From Pseudoxanthomonas sp. F37 (GTDB taxonomy: Bacteria > Pseudomonadota > Gammaproteobacteria > Xanthomonadales > Xanthomonadaceae), in contig NZ_CP095187.1 of the NCBI RefSeq assembly GCF_022965755.1, positions 3,757,001 to 3,821,000 of the forward strand: a stretch of DNA of 64,000 nt. The letters are read 5' to 3'. Below are positions 53,779-63,475 of the stretch, piece after piece. Made by a program: the position numbers and the translations under genes. Position 1 is the stretch's first letter, and the number at the start of each line of letters is the position of its first letter. The notes beneath the pieces were generated by a model that saw only the letters and a program-made list of their open reading frames with translations, was not told where the DNA came from and did no database searches.

Positions 53779-54604
53779 CGATGCAGGGCCTCCGCGTGGT
53801 GCGCCAGGTGGTCGCCGATGAAACTGGCGATGAAGTAGTAGCTGTGGTCGTAGCCCGGCTGCATGCGCAGGGTCAGCGGGTGGCCGGCGGCCGCCGCGGC
53901 GGCCTGCAGCAGTTCCGGCTTCAGCTGCGTGCGAAGGAATTCGTCCGCATCGCCCTGGTCGACCAGCAGCGGCAGCCGTTCCGTGGCCTGCGCGATCAGT
54001 TCGACGGTGTCGTGCGCCCTCCAGGCGGCGCGATCCTCGCCCAGATAGGCGGCGAATGCCTTTTCGCCCCACGGCACCTGCGTGGGCGCGACGATCGGCG
54101 AGAACGCCGAGACGCTGCGGTAGCGGCCGGGGTTCTTCAGCGCGATGGTCAGCGCACCGTGCCCGCCCATCGAGTGCCCGCTGATCGCGCGTGCGCCGGT
54201 CGCCGGGAATTCCGCTTCGATCAGCGCCGGCAGCTCGTGGAGGACGTAGTCGTACATGCGGTAGTGCGCCGCCCATGGCGCCTGCGTGGCGTTGACGTAG
54301 AAGCCCGCGCCCTTGCCCAGGTCGTAGCCTTCGGCATCGGCCACGCCGTCGCCGCGCGGACTGGTGTCCGGCGCGACGAGGATGATCCCGTGTTCGGCCG
54401 CGTAACGTTGCGCGCCTGCCTTGGTGATGAAGTTCTGCTCGGTGCAGGTCAGGCCCGACAGCCAGTAGAGGACCGGCAGCTTCTGCGCTTCCGCCTGCGG
54501 CGGCAGGTAGACGGCAAACCGCATGGTGCAGCCCAGCGTGGGCGATGCATGTTCGTAGACGTCCTGCCAGCCGCCGAAGCAGGCGCGGTGTTCGACGCGT
54601 TCCA

Positions 54605-54605
<1 letters not shown>
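53775..54605 (-). CDS. fghA: S-formylglutathione hydrolase
   Basis: 276 residues. It hydrolyses S-formylglutathione to formate and glutathione, the second step of formaldehyde oxidation. Motifs include [20 protein letters not shown] (oxyanion-hole loop), DTSPRGD, the nucleophile elbow [11 protein letters not shown], and the catalytic residues in [10 protein letters not shown] and PGYDHSYYF. Its start codon overlaps the frmA stop by one base (TGATG), indicating coupled translation. Confidence 0.96.
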
Positions 54606-56091
<1,486 letters not shown>

Positions 56092-56106
56092 ACGGGCGGG
56101 TCTCGG

Positions 56107-56122
56107 ATAGTGGGGGGAGTAT
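56107..56122. promoter_or_regulatory. FrmR operator
   Basis: ATAGTGGGGGGAGTAT resembles the TACT-G6-N-AGTA operator of the RcnR/FrmR family: flanking ATA/TAT and a central run of six G. On the minus strand the overlapping TATACT (56118-56123) makes a -10 box for frmR, so repressor binding would block RNA polymerase. Confidence 0.75.
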
Positions 56123-56392
56123 AACTGAGCCGACCCCGCACATGAAGCCCCGCGCATCGGTGAACGGGGGACCAGGGTTGCGACCAACGGGCCAAACTAT
56201 GGTCAATCCGGTGGCCAGCCAAGCGTCAGGGATGCGGGGTTATCCGCCCCTACTCGACGGGCGCACCCCGATACGGACCATGGCGAGACGCCTGCTCAGG
56301 GGTTCCTGCCCCCCTTTTGGCAGCCTACCTTCAGAATATCCGGCGCTGCCCTCCGGGCCTTTATCCACATATCGGGGCACGACATTGCACTT

Positions 56393-56416
56393 GTCCGCTT
56401 CCGGCCAGAAGCGGAC
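56393..56416. repeat. GTCCGCTTC palindrome in a gene-poor stretch
   Basis: Arms GTCCGCTTC and GAAGCGGAC around CGGCCA form a perfect 9-bp stem. It lies in the 299-bp gene-free stretch 56123-56421. This is the widespread FWPEAD-type repeat, whose translation (DVRFWPEADK) is often miscalled as a gene. I see no other gene in this stretch. Confidence 0.7.
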
Positions 56417-56421
56417 GTCCA

Positions 56422-58047
56422 TCAACTGGGCAACTCAACCAGCCCCCTTGCCGTCAGGCTCAGGCGTCGGGTGGGCCTGATGGACTCCACGAAGTCCGTG
56501 TCATGGCTTACGAGCACCATTGCACCTTCGTAGTTCTGAAGCAGTTGTTCTAGCTGCAGAACAGCTTCCAGATCGAGGTTATTGGTAGGCTCGTCCAGCA
56601 ACAGGAACTGTGGAGACTCATCTGCGTGCAGAACGCAGGCAAGGGTTGCCCGCAAGCGCTCTCCGCCGGACAGCGCGGTGACCGGCAGCTTCATGCGATC
56701 GCCACGGAATCCCAGCCTTGCCAGTACATCGGCGCGTTCCTGCGGTAAAAGGCGGGGCGCTTTGTCTTCAAAATTCTCGGCTAGCGACTTCGCAGGCGCC
56801 AACTGATCCAGGCGCTGACTGAGATAGGCTGCACGGGTGGTGCCTATGCGAAGTTCCCCAGCCGAAGGGTTCATCTCGCTAGCCAGGATTCGCAGGAGCG
56901 TGGTTTTCCCCACGCCGTTGTCCCCCATCAGCGCAATGCGCTCTGGCCCGCGGATCGTCAGTGTGATCCCGGCAGCACCCCAAAGGGGGCTCTCTTGGCC
57001 AAGAGCCCGCACGCTCTCCGCGGTCAGTACGTGCTGCGTGGCACCTACACGCGTGGCAGGCAGTGAAAAGCGCGGCACGGTAGAGGAGGCGGCGTCCTGC
57101 TCGGCACTCCGCAGCGCGCTTCGCATCTTGTCGACGCGTTCGGCATGCACACCAGCCGCTTTACCGGCGGAAACTTCGGCTCGGCTTGCCAGCGTTCCTG
57201 CGACGATTCTTGGCAGTCCTGCAACGGGGGCCTTGCGCGCGGCATTGGATGCACGCCGGTCCGCACGCTCGCGAGCCTGATGCATCTCGTGCTTCTCGCG
57301 TCGTAGTTCCTTGCGTAGGTGCTGCACCTGCTGTTCGGCACCGAGCTGCTCGCGCTCGGCGACAGACCGGTAGGCGCTGTAGCCACCTCCGACCATGCGA
57401 AGGCGCGCGGGCTGCAGTTCCGCGATTTCCTGCATGTCCTCCAGCAAACCTCGATCGTGGCTTGCCACCAGGAGGCATCCACGGAACGACTCCAACACGG
57501 TGCGCAGCCTTTGGCGTGCTTTCCGGTCCAGGTGATTGGTGGGTTCGTCCAACAGCAGGACATCAGGCGTCCTCAGCAGCTGGGCCGCCAGCGCCAATGC
57601 CATTGTCTCTCCGCCGCTGAAAGTGGAGATCTCCCGCTGCAGGCAGACGTCATGCAGGCCAAATGCCGACAGCTGCAAAGCGACGCGCTCGCGCAGATTC
57701 CAGTGACCGTCGGCGCGCTCCAACTGTGTGGCATCGGCTGCGCCGGCGAGCACGGCATCCACCGCATTCAGCGCATCGGTGACACCCAGCAGCTCAGCAA
57801 CCGTCGCATAGGCGGCGCCGTTCCAGTACTGCCGCAGGTAGCCCACTCGACCGGCGATGTCGATGATGCCGGCCTGCAATGGAAGCTCGCCCGCTAACAG
57901 GCGTAGCAACGTTGTCTTGCCTGCCCCATTGGGCGCGACAAGGCCGATCCGCGATGGACCAAAGACGAATGACAAATCGGCGAAGACGGACGTGCCGTCT
58001 GGCCACGAAAACGACAGGCGGGATGCGCGGATGCAGGCGCCGGACAT
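56422..58047 (-). CDS. ABC-F family ATPase (ribosome-associated)
   Basis: 541 residues: two ABC domains, no transmembrane segment. First domain: Walker A APNGAGKTT, signature STFSGGETMALAL, Walker B VLLLDEPTNHLD. Linker about residues 230-310 (charged, helical, KELRREKHEMHQARERADRR). Second domain: GDNGVGKTT, TALSGGERLRATL, LLLDEPTNNLD. This is the ABC-F layout of translation factors and antibiotic-resistance proteins. Length and linker are compatible with either. GC and codon use are lower than in neighbours and a leader hairpin precedes the ribosome binding site, suggesting an acquired, possibly inducible gene. Confidence 0.87.
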   Translation of the reverse strand: MSGACIRASRLSFSWPDGTSVFADLSFVFGPSRIGLVAPNGAGKTTLLRLLAGELPLQAGIIDIAGRVGYLRQYWNGAAYATVAELLGVTDALNAVDAVLAGAADATQLERADGHWNLRERVALQLSAFGLHDVCLQREISTFSGGETMALALAAQLLRTPDVLLLDEPTNHLDRKARQRLRTVLESFRGCLLVASHDRGLLEDMQEIAELQPARLRMVGGGYSAYRSVAEREQLGAEQQVQHLRKELRREKHEMHQARERADRRASNAARKAPVAGLPRIVAGTLASRAEVSAGKAAGVHAERVDKMRSALRSAEQDAASSTVPRFSLPATRVGATQHVLTAESVRALGQESPLWGAAGITLTIRGPERIALMGDNGVGKTTLLRILASEMNPSAGELRIGTTRAAYLSQRLDQLAPAKSLAENFEDKAPRLLPQERADVLARLGFRGDRMKLPVTALSGGERLRATLACVLHADESPQFLLLDEPTNNLDLEAVLQLEQLLQNYEGAMVLVSHDTDFVESIRPTRRLSLTARGLVELPS

Positions 58048-58062
58048 GGGTTCCTCCTTTAG

Positions 58063-58110
58063 TCGCCTGACATGAGGCGATCACAGCTGAAGCTCCCCAC
58101 AGTCGGGGGG
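58063..58110 (-). promoter_or_regulatory. Structured leader of the ABC-F gene
   Basis: Two hairpins precede the ABC-F ribosome binding site AAAGGAGG (58053-58060). The proximal one has arms TCGCCT/AGGCGA (58063-58068, 58075-58080) directly before it; the distal one pairs CTCCCC with GGGGGG (58093-58110). An ATG at 58117 opens a short reading frame through both. The layout recalls attenuation leaders of ABC-F resistance genes. Confidence 0.45.
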
Positions 58111-58186
58111 TGCTCATGCGTCTCAGGGGAACGGGGCTATCACACGTCCAGCGGGCTCCAAGTTCACTTCGGTCACGGATATTGTG

Positions 58187-59545
58187 TCAGCACGAGGCGC
58201 CGTTGTGCTGAACGTTCGACGAAGACGGGGAGTTCAGCTCGATCGTTGCCTGGAGACCGCCACCGTCCCGATTCGAAAGTCGTAGTGCGCCGCCGAGTGC
58301 CTGGGTGAGTTGCTGTGCGATGGCCAACCCAAGGCCTGTGCCGCCCGTGCCGCGACACCGTGATGGTTCGAGCCGCTGAAAAGGTTTCACTACATTCTCC
58401 AACTGCTCGGGCGGAATACCAGGTCCACGATCAAGCACATCGATATGGATCCGCTCCGCTTCATCGATGCGCAGTCTGGTCTCGACATCGCCGGCGTAGT
58501 TGAGCGCGTTGTCGATCAGGTTCTGCAGGATTCGACGCAGTACTTGGGGATGGGTGTCGTGAGACGCAGAGCCTCGGGTAGAGAGCACCACGGCGCGCCC
58601 GGCGTCCTGATAGTCAGCCACGACACTTTCCAGGAATGCCGCCATGTCCAGTCGAACCGCCGGGCCCAACGTGACTGACGCGCTTCGAGCGTAGCTTAGG
58701 CCTTCGCGCACCAACAGGCTGAGTTGGTCGATATCGCTCAGCATCTTCTCCTGCTCGGCGGTGGCCTCCAGTGCCTCTGCCCGCAGCCTCAGGCGGGTAA
58801 TGGGTGTCTGCAGATCATGCGAAATGGCGGCAAGGATCTGGGTCCGCTCGGCCACGTGTGTCGCGACGCGCGTCTGGAGTAGATTGAGTGCGCTCGCTGC
58901 CTGAGCCACCTCCCACGGCCCATCCTGGGGCAATGGCGCACCATTGCCGGCGGGATCCATGTGCTCGGCCGCCTTCGCGAGCTGAGCCAGAGGGCCCGTA
59001 GCCAGTCGAACGGCAACGCCCACGCAGATCAACAGCAACGCCCCCTGCGCGACCAGTACCCATGGCAACCAGCGCGCCAAGGGCATCAGTGAGGGCGTCA
59101 CCTCGATGGTCAGAAGCTGGCCGTCGTGGAGCGTCAGCTCCACCTCGTAGCGTTCCGGCTCAATGGACACAGCTCGCGGCCGTAGCGTGTACTCACGCCC
59201 GAGCGCGTCGTCGATCAATCCTGTCACTTGGCGCGAGCGTGAGGTGGACAACGGCGTACCCGCCTGTGCTGGCCGCAGGAGGTAGCGATACGTCCGGCGC
59301 TCAAGGCGGGGAATCCACTCGCTCCGTTGATCCGCGGGCAGGTTCTCCAATAGCGCAACGCTGACAGGAATGTCCTCATAGAGGTTCCTGAGCATCATCG
59401 ATCGGGTGGCATCCGCCCGCTCCTCGAACAGCAGCGCGAAGGACAGTCCGTGCGCGAGTAGCAAGCCCGCTCCCAATATCAGTAACAGGCGCGTCCTGAG
59501 TGTTCTGGGTAGCCACCGGGTGAAGGCACGGCGCGGCAGGTTCAC
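58187..59545 (-). CDS. Membrane sensor histidine kinase (EnvZ/PmrB-like)
   Basis: 452 residues. Two transmembrane helices (about 18-40 and 165-185) enclose a periplasmic domain of about 125 residues with no known fold. Then HAMP (GPLAQLAKAAEHMD), HisKA with the phospho-acceptor in AAISHDLQTPITRLRL, and HATPase with NLIDNALNYAGD, DRGPGIPPEQ and GTGLGLAIAQQLTQALGG. It overlaps its response regulator by 4 bp. The pair is divergent from the redox-stress cluster beginning at 60528, which it may control. Confidence 0.92.
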   Translation of the reverse strand: MNLPRRAFTRWLPRTLRTRLLLILGAGLLLAHGLSFALLFEERADATRSMMLRNLYEDIPVSVALLENLPADQRSEWIPRLERRTYRYLLRPAQAGTPLSTSRSRQVTGLIDDALGREYTLRPRAVSIEPERYEVELTLHDGQLLTIEVTPSLMPLARWLPWVLVAQGALLLICVGVAVRLATGPLAQLAKAAEHMDPAGNGAPLPQDGPWEVAQAASALNLLQTRVATHVAERTQILAAISHDLQTPITRLRLRAEALEATAEQEKMLSDIDQLSLLVREGLSYARSASVTLGPAVRLDMAAFLESVVADYQDAGRAVVLSTRGSASHDTHPQVLRRILQNLIDNALNYAGDVETRLRIDEAERIHIDVLDRGPGIPPEQLENVVKPFQRLEPSRCRGTGGTGLGLAIAQQLTQALGGALRLSNRDGGGLQATIELNSPSSSNVQHNGASC

Positions 59546-60285
59546 GGCTCTTCGCCTTCAAGAACGACGGCCTGGCTGAACACGTAGCCCTCGCTTCGAA
59601 CGGTCTTGATGTACGTCTGCTCCCGCGCACCGTCGCCAAGACGCTGTCGAAGCCTGCTGACAAGAAGATCGATCGAGCGGTCGAAAACTTCCGCATCACG
59701 TCCCTGCGTCAGGTTGAGCAGCTGGTCGCGGCTCAGCACGCGTTGCGGATGGTCGATGAATACCCGAAGCAGACGAAACTCGGCCCCGCTCAAGGGGTAC
59801 GCCGTCCCGGCCTTGTCCATCAGATGGCGGGCGGTGGTGTCCAGGCGCCAGTCGCCGAACCCGATCCACCGGCTGGCCTCGGAGACCTGAAGGTTCGGAG
59901 GAAGCATGCGCGCACGGCGTATCACAGCGTTGATGCGTGCCAGAAGCTCCCGCGATGAGAAGGGCTTGCTGACGTAGTCGTCAGCGCCCATCTCCAATCC
60001 AATGATGCGGTCGGTCTCGTCATCGCGGGCGGTGAGCAGCACCACCGGTACCGCCCGGTGCTTTCCGGCACGGAGGTTCCTGCAGAGGGACAGGCCGTCT
60101 TCACCGGGCATCATCACATCGAGCACGACCAGATCCACGTCGCTGGTATCCAGAACGCCACGCATCTCGCGTCCGTCGGCTGCCAAACTGACGCGTAGAC
60201 CATTCCGCTTCAGGTAGTCGCCCACCATCTGACGGATGTCTCGGTCATCGTCGACGACGAGGATGTGATCGGTGTGGGACGACAT
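59542..60285 (-). CDS. OmpR-family response regulator
   Basis: 247 residues from ATG 60285. Receiver domain: VVDDDRDIRQMV, phosphorylation aspartate in LVVLDVMMPGEDG, TARDDETDRIIGLEMGADDY, KPFSSRELLARI. C-terminal winged helix: GAEFRLLRVFIDHPQRVLSR, FDRSIDLLVSRLRQRLGD and TVRSEGYVF. It is translated with the kinase gene. A direct repeat in the divergent promoter region (60388-60402) has the 10-bp spacing preferred by OmpR/PhoB dimers. Confidence 0.94.
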   Translation of the reverse strand: MSSHTDHILVVDDDRDIRQMVGDYLKRNGLRVSLAADGREMRGVLDTSDVDLVVLDVMMPGEDGLSLCRNLRAGKHRAVPVVLLTARDDETDRIIGLEMGADDYVSKPFSSRELLARINAVIRRARMLPPNLQVSEASRWIGFGDWRLDTTARHLMDKAGTAYPLSGAEFRLLRVFIDHPQRVLSRDQLLNLTQGRDAEVFDRSIDLLVSRLRQRLGDGAREQTYIKTVRSEGYVFSQAVVLEGEEP

Positions 60286-60387
60286 ATGTCGGAGCTCCGG
60301 AGGTGCGGCCACGCCTGGCCACGGATCTGTCGCAGGGGATGGTAGCGCCAGTGGGCCTCCCGCCAAGCGGGCGGATGTCGCTTGTTT

Positions 60388-60402
60388 GTATCAGAACGTA
60401 TC
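60388..60402. promoter_or_regulatory. Direct repeat GTATC-N5-GTATC
   Basis: GTATCAGAACGTATC holds two GTATC half-sites one helical turn apart, the classic head-to-tail arrangement bound by OmpR/PhoB-type regulators. It lies between the response regulator (start 60285) and the SDR gene (start 60528), 126 bp ahead of the latter. Confidence 0.45.
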
Positions 60403-60527
60403 CACGGGCCGGTTCCGGGAAAAGGGCGACAAATCTCCCTGCATCCAGACACGTCCCGGATACCGGACGGGCGCGAAATGGGCCATCGCCGCGGAGCCCC
60501 CGTCGGCCACACTCGAAGGAAACGACG

Positions 60528-61268
60528 ATGAACACCTCTGAATCCCCCACCCCCAAGGCTGCTCTGGTTTTCGGCGGTTCCCGCGGCATCGGTGCGGCCA
60601 TTGCGCGCCGCCTGGCCCGTGAGGGCTACGCCGTTGCCCTGACCTACGCTTCGCGCGCCGACAAGGCCGCCGACGTGGTCGCCGCCATCCAGGCCGATGG
60701 CGGCCAGGCCATTGCCCTGCAGGCCGACGCAGCGGATCAGCATGCCATCACGGCCGCCGTCGCCGTCGCCACCGCCAGGCTGGGCACCCTGCACGTCGCC
60801 GTCGTCAATGCCGGCGTATATCAGGGCGGTCCTCTGGAGCAGTTTCCGGTCGACACGCTGGATCTGATGCTGTCGGTCAACGTTCGAGGTGTCTTCCTTG
60901 CGATCCAGGCTGCGGCCGCCAAGATGGCCGATGGCGGCCGAATCATCACGATCGGTAGCAACACCGCCCAGCGCAGCGGATCGGTCGGTGGAAGCGTCTA
61001 CGTCATGACAAAGGCCGCCGTCGCCGCGCTGGTGCGTGAAGTGGCACTGGATCTGGCACCGCGCAAGATCACGATCAACAACATCCAGCCGGGCCCGATC
61101 GAGACCGACATTACTGCCGGCTTCCTCGACCATCTCGCTGAGCGCAGCCCATTGCAACGCGTGGGACGCCCAGAAGAAGTCGCATCGCTGGCGGCCTATC
61201 TGGTCAGTGCCGAGGCCAGCTACATGACAGGCGCCAGCCTGACGATGGACGGCGGTTACTCCATCTGA
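60528..61268 (+). CDS. Short-chain dehydrogenase/reductase (SDR)
   Basis: 246 residues, cytoplasmic NAD(P)-dependent oxidoreductase of the classical SDR type. The cofactor motif is FGGSRGIGAAIARRL, the NAG-equivalent is VVNAGVYQG, and the catalytic set is Ser in TIGSNTAQRS and YVMTK (Tyr and Lys); PGPIETDI follows. FabG-like closing motif MTGASLTMDGGYS is present. The ATG at 60528 follows AAGGAAACGACG. It is the first gene of a same-strand series reaching the window end, likely an operon responding to the divergent two-component system. Substrate unknown. Confidence 0.92.
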   Translation: MNTSESPTPKAALVFGGSRGIGAAIARRLAREGYAVALTYASRADKAADVVAAIQADGGQAIALQADAADQHAITAAVAVATARLGTLHVAVVNAGVYQGGPLEQFPVDTLDLMLSVNVRGVFLAIQAAAAKMADGGRIITIGSNTAQRSGSVGGSVYVMTKAAVAALVREVALDLAPRKITINNIQPGPIETDITAGFLDHLAERSPLQRVGRPEEVASLAAYLVSAEASYMTGASLTMDGGYSI

Positions 61269-61341
61269 ATAGACCGCGGCACGCACACGCGTGCCGCGCC
61301 TCCCGATCCATCCCTTCATCCACCCTGCTGGAGGATCCACC

Positions 61342-62370
61342 ATGTTCGCGATCTCTGCTTCGAATCCCCGCCGTCCGCGCGCCCTGTCATGGCTGGCGGG
61401 TACCTTCCTGATGTTCAGCGGAACCGCATTCGCGCAATCGGCGACTCAAGCGGCTTCTCCAACGCTGCCGCCCGAGTTGGTGGCCAATAAGCACGTCGAT
61501 GCGGGAGACCTGCGTATCGGTTACGCCGACCTCGGTCCTGCCAAGGGTGAAGTCATCATCCTGCTGCATGGCTGGCCGTACGACATCAACAGCTACGCGG
61601 AAGTCGCGCCGCAGTTGGCGGCACGCGGTTACCGCGTGATCGTTCCACATCTGCGAGGCTATGGAACGACCACCTTCTTGTCCGCCGACACGCCACGCAA
61701 CGGGCAGCCGGCTGCACTCGCGTCCGATGTGATCGCATTGATGGATGCCCTCAACATTCGTCGCGCGACGCTGGCCGGCTATGACTGGGGCGCGCGCTCC
61801 GCGGACATCGTGGCAGCCATATGGCCCGAGCGGGTCAAGGCGCTCGTGTCGGTCAGTGGATACCTGATCGGCAGCCAGGAGGCCAGCCGCAAACCTCTTC
61901 CGCCGTCGAGCGAACTGCAGTGGTGGTACCAGTTCTACTTCGCCACCGACCGAGGCCAGGCCGGGTACACGCAGTACACCCACGACTTTGCGAAGAAGAT
62001 CTGGGAACTGGCGTCCCCGCAGTGGAAGTTCGATGACGCCACGTTCAACCGTAGCGCTTCCGCGCTGGACAACCCCGACCACGTCGCCATCGTCATCCAC
62101 AACTATCGCTGGCGCCTGAGCCTGGCCGAGGGCGAACCGAAGTACGCGGCTCTGGAGCAACGTCTGGCGCAGGCACCGGTCATCAAGGTGCCGACCATCA
62201 CCATCGAGGGCGATGCCAACGGAGCCCCGCACCCCAAGCCGGAGACGTATGCCACCAAGTTCGTAGGCAAATACGAGCACCGCACATTCACGGGCGGCGT
62301 TGGACACAACCCGCCGCAGGAGTCGCCCGCCGAGTTCATCCAGGCGGTCGTCGACGCCACCCACCTGTGA
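61342..62370 (+). CDS. Exported epoxide-hydrolase-like alpha/beta hydrolase
   Basis: 342 residues with a signal peptide (ALSWLAGTFLMFSGTAFAQS), so periplasmic. Alpha/beta hydrolase of the epoxide hydrolase/haloalkane dehalogenase group: oxyanion HGWPYD, nucleophile aspartate in LAGYDWGARSADIV, and the catalytic histidine in GGVGHNPPQESP. The use of Asp rather than Ser as nucleophile favours epoxide or halide substrates over esters. The ATG at 61342 follows GGAGGATCCACC. It is the second gene in the redox cluster. Confidence 0.87.
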   Translation: MFAISASNPRRPRALSWLAGTFLMFSGTAFAQSATQAASPTLPPELVANKHVDAGDLRIGYADLGPAKGEVIILLHGWPYDINSYAEVAPQLAARGYRVIVPHLRGYGTTTFLSADTPRNGQPAALASDVIALMDALNIRRATLAGYDWGARSADIVAAIWPERVKALVSVSGYLIGSQEASRKPLPPSSELQWWYQFYFATDRGQAGYTQYTHDFAKKIWELASPQWKFDDATFNRSASALDNPDHVAIVIHNYRWRLSLAEGEPKYAALEQRLAQAPVIKVPTITIEGDANGAPHPKPETYATKFVGKYEHRTFTGGVGHNPPQESPAEFIQAVVDATHL

Positions 62371-62386
62371 ACGGAGGAGCACCCGA

Positions 62387-62896
62387 ATGAAATCGATCAG
62401 GACGTTGCTGCTGGTAACGCTGGCCGCAGGCTCCGCGCTGGGCTTGGTGGGCGTGGTGCAGGCATACGACAGCACCCGCCCAGTCTCACCCATCTACGGC
62501 GTCCAGCTGCCCGATGGCTATCGCGAGTGGCCCTTCATAGCACCAGCGCAGGAGGCCGCACCGCTGGACGAGTTACGCGTCGTGGTCGGAAATTCCAAGG
62601 CCATGCGCGCCTATCGCGAGAACCAGCGCCCGTTTCCCGACGGAACAGTGCTGGTGAAGCTGGCCTGGAAGCATGAGCAGTCACCGGACTTTGCACCCGC
62701 CTCCATTCCCGGTGCGGCCACCACCGTCCAGGTCATGGTCAAGGACTCACGCAGATACGCGAGTACGGGCGGGTGGGGCTACGGACGTTTCATCGATGGG
62801 AAGCCCGTCGATGAAGCCCAGCACAAGACCTGCCATGCATGCCACGCAGCCCGCGTGAAAGACCGCGACTACGTTTTTACACAGTACGCCCGCTAA
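62387..62896 (+). CDS. Periplasmic cytochrome P460 family protein
   Basis: 169 residues with a signal peptide (MKSIRTLLLVTLAAGSALG, cleaved near VQAYD). A single c-type haem site C149-H-A-C152-H153 sits near the C terminus, and upstream are family segments YGVQLPDGYREWPFIAPAQE, GTVLVKLAWKHEQSP and DGKPVDEAQHKTCHACH. P460-family cytochromes oxidise hydroxylamine or related reduced nitrogen compounds; the lysine crosslink that defines true P460 cannot be judged here. It follows the epoxide-hydrolase-like gene by 16 bp with GGAGGAGC as ribosome binding site. Confidence 0.85.
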   Translation: MKSIRTLLLVTLAAGSALGLVGVVQAYDSTRPVSPIYGVQLPDGYREWPFIAPAQEAAPLDELRVVVGNSKAMRAYRENQRPFPDGTVLVKLAWKHEQSPDFAPASIPGAATTVQVMVKDSRRYASTGGWGYGRFIDGKPVDEAQHKTCHACHAARVKDRDYVFTQYAR

Positions 62897-62935
62897 CCAA
62901 TCCGCTCTTCAACTTCTTCCGACTGGAGATAACTC

Positions 62936-63352
62936 ATGAACGCAATCGACACCGTGCTTTACACCGGCAAGACGCACACGGTCGGTGGCCGTGAAGGCCA
63001 CACCCGCAGCGACGATGGCCAGCTCGATGTAGCTCTCTCACCTCCCGGCAGCCGACGTCCGGGTACCAACCCGGAGCAGTTGTTTGCGGCGGGCTGGTCA
63101 GCCTGCTTCGAAGGTGCGATGGGCATCGCGGCCCGCAAGCTTCGCGTTGCCTTGCCCGCTGACACCGCCATCGATGCGGAAGTCGACCTCGGAAAGGTGG
63201 GTGAGGAGTATCAGCTCCAGGCTCGCCTGGCCATCTCACTGCCTGGAATTGCATCCGAACAGGCACAGGCCATCGTCGACGAAGCGCATCGCACCTGCCC
63301 GTACTCCAAGCTTTCGCGAGGCAACATCGACGTACAGATTCGCTTGGTCTGA
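62936..63352 (+). CDS. OsmC/Ohr-family peroxidase
   Basis: 138 residues, dithiol peroxidase that reduces organic hydroperoxides. The two redox cysteines are Cys57 (GWSACFEGAM) and Cys121 (RTCPYSKLSRG), and the N-terminal part has YTGKTHTVGGREGHTRSDD and LSPPGSRRPGTNPEQLF. Overall it matches Ohr more than OsmC (TCPYSK). The ATG at 62936 is preceded by GGAGATAACTC. It lies 39 bp after the P460 gene in the same operon. Confidence 0.92.
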   Translation: MNAIDTVLYTGKTHTVGGREGHTRSDDGQLDVALSPPGSRRPGTNPEQLFAAGWSACFEGAMGIAARKLRVALPADTAIDAEVDLGKVGEEYQLQARLAISLPGIASEQAQAIVDEAHRTCPYSKLSRGNIDVQIRLV

Positions 63353-63475
63353 AGTAACGGCACGTGTCCCAAGGCATTCAAAGGCGATCCGGATACAAAT
63401 GTCCGGGTCGCCCGACATAAAGCGCTGACACAGCCGCGATGCAATAGACACCTCCGCCGCGCCGATGGTTCTCCC

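Noticed and set aside
56240-56425. 61-codon ORF beginning MMDVRFWPEADK
   Set aside because: It is the translation of a widespread intergenic palindrome that is often miscalled as a gene; no ribosome binding site and no context.
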